Shown here: positions 27,009-36,220 of the stretch, in pieces
Layout of the letters: every line of letters starts with the position of its first letter
Position numbering within the stretch: the first letter of the stretch is position 1
Source of the DNA: Nostoc piscinale CENA21
Lineage (GTDB): Bacteria; Cyanobacteriota; Cyanobacteriia; Cyanobacteriales; Nostocaceae
Length of the DNA: 64,000 bases
Direction of reading: 5' to 3'
Assembly (NCBI RefSeq): GCF_001298445.1
Contig: NZ_CP012036.1
Coordinates: forward strand, 6,697,525 to 6,761,524
Program-made: the position numbers and the translations under genes
The notes under the pieces: model-generated
The model's database searches: none
The model's input: only the letters and a program-made list of their open reading frames with translations
Told to the model about the DNA's origin: nothing

Positions 27009-28063
27009 AACTCTTACCTAAAATAAATTGATTGTTTCAGTCAGTTGAAAGTTTTCAAATTACAGATTTTGCTATTGGAAACAACGAAAAATATGCCGAT
27101 AGCCGATGCTTTCAGCATTTTTTTTCGTGAGTATAGAAGCAATACAATTCGGTTAAATTTTAAAGGCACATTTTGCAACATAATGTTGGCTTTTGCTGTC
27201 GCATTAACTAAGTAGAAACATATTTAACTAAAGCATATTTAGATTACATAACATAGTAATTTTTTTATAAAGTTTTTCTACTAATTCTCAATAAACACAT
27301 AGACATAAAAGATGCTTTGTGAGAGATGATTATTAATTAATATGTAATGTGCTTCTGAACAGTTTTCTCGTAATAGAAGTATCTCTATTAATAACCGATA
27401 AGCTTTTTCAATATTTAGCCAATTTCATAGGATTTAAGACGAGAAAATTTCAATTTTTCTCATCTTGCCGAAATATTAATCCTTAGCCAAAAAAATTACT
27501 CAACTCTTAGACTATCTTCTGAGAGTGAATGTAGCTTTTAGCTGTCTAATTGCTGTATTATTTTTTTCAACTGGGTCGGGATGAGATGTTTAGCTGTTAT
27601 TTATCTCTGCATTCTCTATGCCTTTATGAATTCCCAGAAAAGTACTCATATTTAGGCTTTATTTCAACCATCCTTTGATCATTAGCGATCGCTAATCAGG
27701 TATCAAAAAATCAAGCTTAAAGATGTATTTGACAGCCAAATCAGTCCCACACTTAAATTATGGGCTGCTACTTATGATTATTTAGCTTAGAAGCTATTAT
27801 TATTTAAATAATTTATTGCAATTGTACTGTATATTTACTGAGGTGTCTATTCTCACCAAAAGCATCTTTACATACTCTTTACAGTCACCACTCAAAATAT
27901 CTACATAGGCATAGCAATATTTACATTTGTGTACTATTCCCTTTTTGATAGCAGACAAATATGGTAAAGGCGATCAGTAGCAAATTTGCTCTGATGGCAG
28001 ACTGTAAAAATACTAATGTTATGGATGATGAATCAAAAATAAATCATCATCCATACACTCTAG
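27009..28063. other. AT-rich region upstream of the RTX gene
   Basis: About 1.05 kb of AT-rich DNA with no convincing gene. It holds the promoter and leader of the RTX gene. One 24-codon hydrophobic frame (27585-27659) is too weak to call. No repeats of the STRR type were noticed. Confidence 0.45.
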
Positions 28064-28831
28064 TTATTTTTGGGGTAAACCGTCTTGAAAGACGAGTAAT
28101 TCTCCTGGTTGGATGGTTGTCCAGACTTCGTTATCGGTGAGGGGAGTAGTAGCGATAACAGCGACGCGATCGCGTGGGGAAGTCAACTCCCGAAAATCTA
28201 CCGTCATATCTTGATCAATCAAGTGGGCTGCGGCGAAGGGGGCTTGACGGACGATGTAGGAGAGTTTTGTCGAACAATGGGCAAAAAAATGTTCTCCATC
28301 CGACAACAAATAGTTAAAAACACCGACTTGGGCGATTTCCGCCGTAATTTGACGCAGAACAACATTAAGTTTTTCTAAAGGCGGTTTACCATTAGGAAAA
28401 GCCTCTCGGAGAGTTTCTAACATAATACAGAAGGCTTTTTCACTGTCGGTATCACCCACCGGTTCGTAAAAACCCATATTCCGAGGATGATAATCTGGCA
28501 GATTGCCGTTATGGGCAAATACCCAATACCTACCCCACAATTCTCGTTGGAAGGGATGACAGTTTCTTAAAGCTACTTCTCCCTGAGTTGCTTTACGGAT
28601 ATGGGCAATTACATGAGTAGAGTGGATAGGATAGCGCCTGACTAAATCTGCTATGGGAGATGTCACAGAAGGTTTATCATCTAACAATAAGCGACATCCT
28701 TTGCCTTCAAAAAATGCAATCCCCCAACCATCGCTATGATCGTCTGTTTTGCCTCCTCGTGCAGAAAAACCTTCAAAGGAAAAGCAAATATCTGTGGGTA
28801 CATTGCAGTTCATCCCTAGCAGCTGGCACAT
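28064..28831 (-). CDS. Class II glutamine amidotransferase
   Basis: The 255-residue protein has the N-terminal nucleophile Cys2 (MCQLLGMNC), exposed by Met removal. The glutaminase motifs GWGIAFF, HIRKATQG and VFAHNGNL are present, giving the Ntn-hydrolase fold of the YafJ/EgtC-like group. No second synthase domain is fused, so it hydrolyses the amide of glutamine or of a small gamma-glutamyl compound. The substrate is unknown. It is co-directional with the transporter further upstream, but a 155-bp gap separates them. Confidence 0.9.
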   Translation of the reverse strand: MCQLLGMNCNVPTDICFSFEGFSARGGKTDDHSDGWGIAFFEGKGCRLLLDDKPSVTSPIADLVRRYPIHSTHVIAHIRKATQGEVALRNCHPFQRELWGRYWVFAHNGNLPDYHPRNMGFYEPVGDTDSEKAFCIMLETLREAFPNGKPPLEKLNVVLRQITAEIAQVGVFNYLLSDGEHFFAHCSTKLSYIVRQAPFAAAHLIDQDMTVDFRELTSPRDRVAVIATTPLTDNEVWTTIQPGELLVFQDGLPQK

Positions 28832-28986
28832 AATCAGTAACTATCAGTTTGAGGATGTTGGGTTTGAGAAAACTGTCAGACCTTCAGATTCTAGACTTCT
28901 TAAATAAGTCTGGAATCTTGTAGTTCTATACTATTAAAGACATATTTGTAGATAGTTTCAGTCCAAATAGTGCCAAAAATTATTTA

Positions 28987-30432
28987 TTACTTGTTTGTCT
29001 GACGTTCTCTGAGTTTTAACAATATTTCCGCGTGCATTTCCCTAGTAATGGGGTAAAAATATGTCAGAACTAAACCACAAATTAAACAAACAGTTGGTAT
29101 GGGGCCAACAGCCAGGCGAATAGCTGTGAGTGCTGATTCTGGTTGAATTGGTAAAGTGCTTTGTCCAGCTACAGCTTCTTTAAAACCAGCAGATTGTAAG
29201 GCGTTACCGACAAGAAATAATCCGAATGCTAACCCAAATTTCTGTAACAAAACCATGAAGCCATAAAATATACCTTCGCGGCGTTGTCCGGTTTGCAGTT
29301 CATCTAATTCAATTACATCGGGAATCATTGACCAAGGAACTAAATAAGCTGTAGATACACCTACGCCAGCCATCACAGCCATAATATACATTAAAACTAA
29401 TTGGTCAGATTGTAAAAAAAATAGTCCGGCGGCGGCGATAATCCATAAACTCATGCCAAGAAAATAAACGAGCTTTTTACCAATTTTTTTACTTAAATTA
29501 CTCCACACAAATAACATAATTAAAGCAGTACCTTGGACAGCAATCATGACTGTTGGTACGTCAGCTTCTTTCAGTTTCATACAGTTGATGACAAAATAAG
29601 GAATGATGCTGGCTGTAATTTGTACAGCCAACCAAGAAAATAGATATATCCCAATTACAAATAAAAATGGGCGATTGGTAAAAACAATTTTTAATTGTTC
29701 AAAAAATGGGATTGATGGAGGTTCTTCTTGTTGGATGCGTTTGGCTTCAAAAGCTAAAATGCGATCGCGCACGCCAAAAACGCACCAATATAAAGAAACC
29801 ACAGAAATTACCGTACAAATTACCGCTAAGATAAAATATTGTTGTTGGCGGTCAGGAATCTGGGAAAAAACTATTTGCGCTAAAATCAACGATAAAATAC
29901 TGCCACCAATCGAAAAAGTAAAGCGAAAACTGTTGAGGCTGGTGCGTTCATCATAATCTTGGGTGAGTTCAGGAGTCATGGCTGTGTAAGGCAAATTCAC
30001 AACGGTGTAAAATACCTGAGATATCAACCCAATTACAACGTAATACCAAAACAAAGCCCACATATTTGTACTGCGATCGCTGCTAAATTGCGGTACAATC
30101 CACTGCAAGAAAAAGAAAATCCCAAAAGGAATTGCACCATAGAACATCCAAGGCAACCGACGACCCCAGCGCCGAGATTTGGTTTTATCTGTTAATAATC
30201 CGACAAATGGATCATTAACTGCGTCCCAGATTTTGCCAATCAACAACACGCTACCAGCCAAACCTGCGGGAATCCCAGCCACATTTGTAAAGAAAACTAA
30301 CAAGAAAAATATCGAAATATTAGCCGTAATTGCTGGGCCTAAATCACCTGCACCATAAGCTAATTTTGTTTTAAAATCCAGTTTTGGACTCAAAGCCGGA
30401 CTTTGGGCAGAATTATCGGCAGAATCGTTCAT
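28987..30432 (-). CDS. GPH-family (glycoside-pentoside-hexuronide) MFS transporter
   Basis: The 481-residue protein has about twelve membrane segments. The loop WDAVNDPFVGLLTDKTKSRRWGRRLPW (partly quoted; it lies at about residues 68-95) carries the family signature of sodium- or proton-coupled sugar symporters such as MelB. The substrate is unknown. No sugar-utilisation gene is adjacent. Confidence 0.9.
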   Translation of the reverse strand: MNDSADNSAQSPALSPKLDFKTKLAYGAGDLGPAITANISIFFLLVFFTNVAGIPAGLAGSVLLIGKIWDAVNDPFVGLLTDKTKSRRWGRRLPWMFYGAIPFGIFFFLQWIVPQFSSDRSTNMWALFWYYVVIGLISQVFYTVVNLPYTAMTPELTQDYDERTSLNSFRFTFSIGGSILSLILAQIVFSQIPDRQQQYFILAVICTVISVVSLYWCVFGVRDRILAFEAKRIQQEEPPSIPFFEQLKIVFTNRPFLFVIGIYLFSWLAVQITASIIPYFVINCMKLKEADVPTVMIAVQGTALIMLFVWSNLSKKIGKKLVYFLGMSLWIIAAAGLFFLQSDQLVLMYIMAVMAGVGVSTAYLVPWSMIPDVIELDELQTGQRREGIFYGFMVLLQKFGLAFGLFLVGNALQSAGFKEAVAGQSTLPIQPESALTAIRLAVGPIPTVCLICGLVLTYFYPITREMHAEILLKLRERQTNK

Positions 30433-30503
30433 AATATCTGAGGCTCGGATTAAAATAAAAAGTTTGCGATCGCTATCAGTATTACCTCAAAATCTCTTTT
30501 TTT

Positions 30504-31022
30504 ATGCCAGACCTTTACGTTTCTTGGTCAGAATATCACTATAAAATCGAACAACTGGCGGTTCAGGTATATCAATCTGGTTGGCAATTCAACCAAATTG
30601 TCTGTCTAGCCAGAGGCGGACTGCGAGTTGGAGATATTATTTCTCGGATTTATCAACAGCCATTAGCAATTTTAGCGACATCATCTTATAGCGGCCCCGG
30701 TAAACAAGAGCGAGGTAATCTCACTTTTTCCCATCATTTGACCATGACCACAAAAAAGTTAGGTTCCCATATTCTGTTAATTGACGACTTGGTAGACTCT
30801 GGCATTACCCTTCAACAAACAATTCCGTGGTTACGGGAAAATGTCGATTCCTCAATTGCGGAAATTCGCAGCGCCGTCATTTGGTATAAAGCCTGTTCAG
30901 TGATTAAACCGGATTATTACGTCGATTACTTACCTGACAATCCTTGGATTCACCAACCCTTTGAACATTACGAACATACCAGTCCTGCCGATTTGGCAAC
31001 AAAGTTAAGTCAACTCTGCTGA
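30504..31022 (+). CDS. Phosphoribosyltransferase (type I PRTase fold)
   Basis: The 172-residue protein has the PRPP-binding motif ILLIDDLVDSGITLQQT at about residues 91-107 and an upstream FNQIVCLARGGLRVGD loop. It resembles xanthine/hypoxanthine-guanine type enzymes that salvage purines. The exact base is not determined by what can be seen. It is a single gene, divergent from the transporter on its left and convergent with the AEC transporter on its right, with only 2 bp between stops. Confidence 0.88.
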   Translation: MPDLYVSWSEYHYKIEQLAVQVYQSGWQFNQIVCLARGGLRVGDIISRIYQQPLAILATSSYSGPGKQERGNLTFSHHLTMTTKKLGSHILLIDDLVDSGITLQQTIPWLRENVDSSIAEIRSAVIWYKACSVIKPDYYVDYLPDNPWIHQPFEHYEHTSPADLATKLSQLC

Positions 31023-31024
31023 AT

Positions 31025-31942
31025 TCAAAACAACCACAACCACACAGGCAAAGTCACCAACAACAGCATCACTCCCAACGCCAGGGAAGTCACAGCGAGG
31101 TCGCGGTCAAGATTGAAAGTTTCAGCCAGCACCATTGTTGCAAATGCTGGCGGCATAGCCATTTGTATAACAATTACCTTAGCGGCGGAACCAGTCACGC
31201 CAAACAAAGATAAGGTACTGCCGAGAAGCAGGGGAACTAAAAGCATTTTGATTGCCAAACTGATGGCGGCTTGAGGAAACCTTTGCCAAGAAGTCAACAG
31301 CGAAAGGCGCATTCCAATTAATACTAAAGATAAAGCGACAGCACTCCAACCCGATTTTTCGAGATAAAATTCTGCCGTCGGAGAAATACTAATTTGGCGA
31401 AACCACAAACCCAAGCCAAAACTCCACAAAGCTGGGTTAATCGAGATGGCCTGAGTCATTTGCCAGTAGTTTGTGCCACCATAGCCAAAACGAGATGCTA
31501 GGGCTACTCCCAAACCATAAGCACCAAACAGTGACCCCAATAAATCGTAAAATAAAGCCCAGGCAAAATAATCTTGGCCGACCATTGCTAAAGTTACAGG
31601 GAAGCCGATATAACCTGTATTGCCGACCATTGCCGCTAAGATAAAACTTCCCTGAGTTGGGTGTTGAAAAGTTGTGTTTGTAAGATACGCTTGTCCTTTG
31701 ATAGTTAACCAAGCCAAAAATGCGCCCAATAAAATCGCTAAATGGGCGATCGCAGGTGCAATCCAAATCTGTGCTGATAGGTCAGCTTGACGCAAAAAAG
31801 CAACAATACTTAAAGGTACTCCCACCCAAAAAAGAAACTGACCCAAACGCTGTGGAACTGCGGCAGGCAGTTTCCGTCCCAGGAAAAATCCGATTAAGAT
31901 TAAGCCTGCCAGTTTGACATATAGTTCTAGGAGGTGTGCCAA
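31025..31942 (-). CDS. AEC-family (auxin efflux carrier-like) permease
   Basis: The 305-residue integral membrane protein has about ten hydrophobic segments. GNTGYIGFPVTLAMVG around residues 105-120 and the C-terminal MAMPPAFATMVLAE are typical of the AEC/PIN-like transporter family. The substrate, probably an organic acid or amino acid derivative, is unknown. Its stop abuts that of the convergent phosphoribosyltransferase gene. Confidence 0.9.
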   Translation of the reverse strand: MAHLLELYVKLAGLILIGFFLGRKLPAAVPQRLGQFLFWVGVPLSIVAFLRQADLSAQIWIAPAIAHLAILLGAFLAWLTIKGQAYLTNTTFQHPTQGSFILAAMVGNTGYIGFPVTLAMVGQDYFAWALFYDLLGSLFGAYGLGVALASRFGYGGTNYWQMTQAISINPALWSFGLGLWFRQISISPTAEFYLEKSGWSAVALSLVLIGMRLSLLTSWQRFPQAAISLAIKMLLVPLLLGSTLSLFGVTGSAAKVIVIQMAMPPAFATMVLAETFNLDRDLAVTSLALGVMLLLVTLPVWLWLF

Positions 31943-32042
31943 AATTTCCCTAACAAAGACAGATGTAAAATGTACCGAATATGCTAATCTCTGTCCAGTC
32001 TACAGTCTGTTATGAATTTTGAACAAAAGCAGGAGTGAACCC

Positions 32043-32861
32043 TTGAATAAAGCTGGGTTTTCGGGAAAACCCCCAAACTCGTCCGGTGATTCTGGTGATG
32101 ACATTCCAGTGGCTTTACGCGATACTCCTGATGTCGCATCCAAGACACCCTTACAACCTTTAGTTCTGCTCATTGGGGGAGTCGCGGGATTTATCCTGCT
32201 GGCTGTAGTTAGTGGTTTTTTCTTTTCTCTCACTACACCGAAAAAAATCACCGATTCTTCATCTTCACCAGCAGATTCCTCGACTACAACAACTCCAGGC
32301 GCAGCTAATTCAGCAAATCCCCAAGATAATAATGTAGTATTGGGACATTTAGCATACTCAGAAGCACCAGAGTCAGAGTTAGTGCCAATTACTGCTGATC
32401 GCCGCATCCGAATGCGAAAAGGCGCGGCCGAAAAGTTTCGCGCCATGACCCAAACCGCCCGGAGTGCGGGTGTAATTTTAGTGCCAATTTCTGGCTTTCG
32501 TTCTGTGAAAGAACAAGAGCAATTATTTTTTGAAGTCGGGGCGCAACGCAATCAAACCCCAGCCCAAAGAGCCGCCCTCAGTGCGCCACCAGGCCATAGT
32601 GAGCATCACACAGGTTATGCTGCGGATATCGGAGACGGAGCCGCACCCGCCACTAATCTCCAAGCTAACTTTGATCAAACCAAAGCTTTTGCCTGGCTAC
32701 AAGCCAACGCCGCCCGCTTTGGTTTTGAGTTGTCTTTTCCTCAAGATAATATCCAAGGTGTGAGTTATGAACCTTGGCATTGGCGTTTCGTGGGCGATCG
32801 CCAAAGTTTAGAAACCTTCTATAAGGCCAGAAATTTGAAACCCGCTAAAGCATCACCATAA
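32043..32861 (+). CDS. M15-family D,D-carboxypeptidase (VanY-like), membrane-anchored
   Basis: The 272-residue protein has a cytoplasmic N-terminus, one membrane helix at about residues 42-64 and a Ser/Thr-rich linker. It ends in a periplasmic M15B peptidase domain with SGFRSVKEQEQLF, the zinc motif GHSEHHTGYAADIGD and EPWHWRF. It trims the terminal D-Ala of peptidoglycan stem peptides. I chose the TTG at 32043 because AGGAG lies 7 bp upstream; an in-frame TTG at 32019 has no such site. Confidence 0.9.
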   Translation: MNKAGFSGKPPNSSGDSGDDIPVALRDTPDVASKTPLQPLVLLIGGVAGFILLAVVSGFFFSLTTPKKITDSSSSPADSSTTTTPGAANSANPQDNNVVLGHLAYSEAPESELVPITADRRIRMRKGAAEKFRAMTQTARSAGVILVPISGFRSVKEQEQLFFEVGAQRNQTPAQRAALSAPPGHSEHHTGYAADIGDGAAPATNLQANFDQTKAFAWLQANAARFGFELSFPQDNIQGVSYEPWHWRFVGDRQSLETFYKARNLKPAKASP

Positions 32862-32864
32862 AAA

Positions 32865-32938
32865 AGTCTGAAGCAATTAGTGGTGGTATTTTTACTCCAC
32901 TAATTGACAACATAAAATTAAATATCTGAATTCAGACT
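32865..32938 (+). terminator. Double hairpin downstream of the carboxypeptidase gene
   Basis: The inner stem CAATTAGTGG/CCACTAATTG is enclosed by the outer arms AGTCTGAA/TTCAGACT. It lies between convergent genes and could end either transcript. Confidence 0.5.
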
Positions 32939-32980
32939 CCTGAGTTTGATTTTAATCATAGAATTTTTACCTGCTGCCCC

Positions 32981-34108
32981 CTATTCTCGGTAAAAACTAA
33001 ATGTCTGTGTTGGTAGGTTCCAACTAGCAAATACACCATTTCCCAAGGGTAAACCATCCGGGTTAAATCTCAGGGCGTGTCCTGGGGCGTTGGGGTTTTC
33101 AACTACAGCTAGAGAAGATTTGCCTTGCCCTGTCCAATAGATTTTGCCGTCAGGTGCTAATCTCGGCCCAGAATAGCCAGTCGTATCGCCAATAGGTAAG
33201 GTATCAATTTCGGTTTCAATCTCAGTCACTAAGTCTATTTGATGTGGTGTGGCGTTCCAACCTTCTAAGGTATGGTGGTTCCACTGTCCAAACTCCCAAT
33301 CACCTTTAGCGTAATATAACTTTGTACTATCAGGAGAGAAGGCGCAAGAATAACCAGCCGAACCGCGAATTAAAAAATCACTGTGGCTAATTTTACCTGT
33401 AGCACGGTCAACTTTGGCGATCGCAATTCCTAATCCTGCTACACCCAAGGCGACTTTATGCCAATTGGGACTGAAAATAATCGAACCTTTATGAACTTTT
33501 TTACCAACTAAGGGATTCAACCGATTTTCGGGAAAATCAATTGGTGAAGCGACATATTTACTATTGATGCCATTTTTATCCACTAGGTAGGCACGCACCT
33601 CTGTTCTGCCATTAAAAATTATCAGCCAAAAAGATTCGCCATCGCTATGGGGTACAACACCCATTGCTTCCCCTGGATTATCTTGTTTCCCTGTCAATTT
33701 ACGGTTCAATAAAATTACTGAACCATTAATACCTTGAGATAAATCTGCAATGGAGTAATATATCTCCTGGTTGTTATTGGTAAAGATGTAAAATCTGTCA
33801 GGATGACCACCAGGCGCGGGTACAATTGCTACGGCTTGTGTCGCTGACCAACTTTTTGCACCCCAAACTCCGTTATCTAATATTTCATGAGTTTGTCCGT
33901 GGAAAATCAATTGACCATCACTGTATAACCGCAGTTTGCCTGTTATTGGGTCGGTATAGCTGGCAGTTGCTTCAAAACCTGAACTTTGTCCTACTTTATG
34001 AATAATTTTTGGGCGATCGCTACCAAAGTCAATTAAAACTTTTCTCTTTACTCCTGTATACCAAAATCTATCTGGGACAGCAAGTTTTGTAATCGGTAGT
34101 GCATTCAT
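32981..34108 (-). CDS. Beta-propeller-like protein of unknown function
   Basis: The 375-residue protein contains repeated blocks of the type KVALGVAGLGIAIAKVDR, YSCAFSPDSTKLYYAKGDW and GPRLAPDGKIYWTG. These are typical of seven-bladed WD40/YVTN-like propellers. No signal peptide is evident, so the location is uncertain. I prefer the ATG at 34108 (MNALPITK) over an upstream TTG at 34126, as neither has a strong ribosome binding site. Function is unknown; such folds are often scaffolds, and some are lactonases. Confidence 0.6.
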   Translation of the reverse strand: MNALPITKLAVPDRFWYTGVKRKVLIDFGSDRPKIIHKVGQSSGFEATASYTDPITGKLRLYSDGQLIFHGQTHEILDNGVWGAKSWSATQAVAIVPAPGGHPDRFYIFTNNNQEIYYSIADLSQGINGSVILLNRKLTGKQDNPGEAMGVVPHSDGESFWLIIFNGRTEVRAYLVDKNGINSKYVASPIDFPENRLNPLVGKKVHKGSIIFSPNWHKVALGVAGLGIAIAKVDRATGKISHSDFLIRGSAGYSCAFSPDSTKLYYAKGDWEFGQWNHHTLEGWNATPHQIDLVTEIETEIDTLPIGDTTGYSGPRLAPDGKIYWTGQGKSSLAVVENPNAPGHALRFNPDGLPLGNGVFASWNLPTQTFSFYRE

Positions 34109-34697
34109 GGCGAGTTTTTTGAGCAATCAATTTTCTAATTCACTTGTAAAAACTATTAAAAATAGCATCTTCTAACATGTTCTTTAGTAATTAAATTTAC
34201 TTTTACTTCAGTATTAATATTTATTATCAAGCAAAAGTCAAGTTTTTAGCTTGATTTATTTTAAAGTTAACATGCGGTATTGTTAAGTTTTGTAACATAG
34301 TACACAAATTGAGGTTTTCTTAGTGATAATGCTTAATATTTTTTACTGAAAAATTAATATTTATTAATCAGCCATAAGTCATAAACTTATGAATTGCTTG
34401 GTTACAAACTTGACCTCGAAATATCTATCAAAATATAGATGCAAGCTAATACTTTAGATAGAAGATAAAATGAAAGCATAAAATTAAAGAAAAACAAAAA
34501 ATTAAGGATTTTATAGCAAGTTTTGGTAGCTGACGCAAAAAATCGGAAAATGTTGCCGTATTTGATTTATGGACAATTTGAAAACTTGAACGCTAGGTAC
34601 AGTAAGACTTATCCTCCTGACTCCTGTCTTCTGCTATAGTTCAAATTGAATTGAGATAAATCTTTTACTCAGTTATAAAGTTTAATGGGAATATTCA
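34109..34697. other. AT-rich intergenic region
   Basis: About 590 bp hold the second copy of the 68-bp dispersed repeat and otherwise AT-rich DNA. It ends at the start of a CutA-like remnant. Confidence 0.5.
34572..34639. repeat. Dispersed 68-bp repeat, copy 2
   Basis: It aligns end to end with 2529-2596 without gaps, sharing GACAATTTGAAA, AGTAAGACTT, an STRR-like CTCCTG segment and the TATAG end. Confidence 0.7.
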
Positions 34698-34781
34698 ATG
34701 AAGCTCTACTACGTCACATTGAATAATACAGATGAAGCGCGACAAATTGGATGCTCATTACTCAAAAATCTAACAGGATGA
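34698..34781 (+). pseudogene. N-terminal remnant of a CutA-like protein
   Basis: A 27-codon frame starts MKLYYVTLNNTDEARQIGCS and stops with TGA four bases before the start of the next gene. The sequence matches, from memory, the N-terminus of cyanobacterial CutA (divalent cation tolerance protein, normally about 105 residues). The rest, including the conserved middle and trimer interface, is absent. It looks like a deletion that fused the 5' end of cutA to the phosphatase gene's upstream edge. It could instead be a retained leader peptide. Confidence 0.55.
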
Positions 34782-34785
34782 AACT

Positions 34786-35418
34786 GTGAAGCGGATTGTT
34801 TTTTGTGATTTTGATGGGACAATCACAGTAGAAGAAACCTTTGTGGCGGTGCTAAAAAAGTTTGCGCCGGAAGTGGCGGCACAATTTTTGCCAGAAATGT
34901 ATGTACAGAGAGTAACACTGCGGGAGGGAGTCAAGAAAATTTTAGAATCAATTCCATCTTACCAGTATGGAAAAATTGTAGAATTTACGCGATCGCAATC
35001 CATACGTAAAGGATTTGTCGAACTGCTAAATTTTCTTGATTCCCAAAATGTCCCTTTGGTTGTGGTATCTGGTGGACTGCGAGGAATGGTAGAAGTAGTT
35101 TTAGGTGAGATAGCCCAAAGAATAACCGCAATTCACGCCGTTGATATAGATACTAGTGGTGCTTACTTCAAAGTCAACTCTGATTATGAAGGCGGTACAG
35201 AATTAGTAGCCAAAGTGCAAGTCATGGCAAAGTATCCCGCTGATGAGACAATCGCCATAGGTGACTCGCTCACAGATTTAAATATGGGCTTACAAGCTTC
35301 GATTGTATTTGCCCGCGATCGCCTAGCATATTACTTAGACCAACATCAAAAACCGTATATTCCCTGGAATACTTTCTCGGATGTTCAGGAATATCTACAG
35401 CAATTGTGGAAACTGTGA
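34786..35418 (+). CDS. HAD-IB phosphatase, MtnX-like
   Basis: The 210-residue protein has HAD motif I FCDFDGTIT (D8 and D10), motif II VVVSGGLRG, and motif IV IAIGDSLTDLNMGLQA. This spacing matches the PSPase-like/MtnX group, which dephosphorylates 2-hydroxy-3-keto-5-methylthiopentenyl-1-phosphate in the methionine salvage pathway. Other HAD-IB substrates are possible because no other mtn gene is nearby. The GTG at 34786 is preferred, giving a start right at the first strand. The CutA-like remnant ends four bases upstream, so the two frames are probably read from one message. Confidence 0.78.
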   Translation: MKRIVFCDFDGTITVEETFVAVLKKFAPEVAAQFLPEMYVQRVTLREGVKKILESIPSYQYGKIVEFTRSQSIRKGFVELLNFLDSQNVPLVVVSGGLRGMVEVVLGEIAQRITAIHAVDIDTSGAYFKVNSDYEGGTELVAKVQVMAKYPADETIAIGDSLTDLNMGLQASIVFARDRLAYYLDQHQKPYIPWNTFSDVQEYLQQLWKL

Positions 35419-35477
35419 TTGATCCTCGCACAGAAATAATAACGTCTTTTAAGTAACACAAATCTCCCTTGTCTCCC

Positions 35478-35963
35478 TTATCCACCCACTTTCACACCCG
35501 CCACTGAATTAGCTCTCTGTTCTAATTGTTGCGGACTGGTTACTTCCAGATACTTAGCAGCCATCTCCGGTGTCAGGAGTTCCAACATCAAACGGTTTTC
35601 AATCCAAAATTCCACCACATCAAAAGCACCATTACGGCTACAAGCAAGCACTCGCCAATCTTCCCGTGCGCCAATACGCTCAATTTCTTCTACGCTGAGG
35701 GGAACCGAAATTGCTGCATGAACTGATGTGTAATTTGCAGGATGCTCATTCATCTGAAATCCAACTTGTCCTTGCGATCCACCGGGGATAAGCTCACTAC
35801 CCAATGGATAAAATTCAATTCCTGTACCAAATTCATCTCCCACAAACATCATATATGCACCAGGATTAGGTGAAAACGGTACTACTCGGCCGTGCATAAT
35901 TTCTGCCATCACGTTAGCTACGTGCTGAGGATTTTTGACAGAAATGGAAATATGGTGGAGCAT
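35478..35963 (-). CDS. VOC/glyoxalase-fold protein
   Basis: The 161-residue protein opens with MLHHISISVKNPQHVANVMAEI, the beta-alpha start of the vicinal-oxygen-chelate fold. Possible metal ligands are His3/His4, Glu52 (GIEFYPL) and a glutamate in NRLMLELLTPE. It may be a small dioxygenase, lyase or binding protein; the substrate is unknown. It is convergent with the MtnX-like gene. Confidence 0.65.
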   Translation of the reverse strand: MLHHISISVKNPQHVANVMAEIMHGRVVPFSPNPGAYMMFVGDEFGTGIEFYPLGSELIPGGSQGQVGFQMNEHPANYTSVHAAISVPLSVEEIERIGAREDWRVLACSRNGAFDVVEFWIENRLMLELLTPEMAAKYLEVTSPQQLEQRANSVAGVKVGG

Positions 35964-36125
35964 AGTTACCTCTCAAAACATTACTAAATCACCAAATTTA
36001 GTAGATCCTTATACTTTATCTATAGCGCGTATTCAAACAATGGAATCTATCTTGAGATGCCATTTAAAATCAAGAATTGCTAAGTAATTGTAGAGTTCGC
36101 TTGCATTATTGAGCAAAATAATAAA

Positions 36126-36152
36126 GGTGCGTCTCGATATTACGATCGCACC
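36126..36152 (-). terminator. Terminator downstream of glgA
   Basis: GGTGCG/CGCACC arms are followed on the minus strand by TTTATTATTTT, about 70 bp after the glgA stop. Confidence 0.55.
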
Positions 36153-36220
36153 CTAAAAATTTTTGTGTTAATTTAGATGAAAAAACCGTCGCTACAAGAA
36201 ATTTATTAAATGACGCTAAT

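Noticed and set aside
27585..27659. 24-codon hydrophobic frame upstream of the RTX gene
   Set aside because: The ribosome site is weak and nothing suggests conservation.
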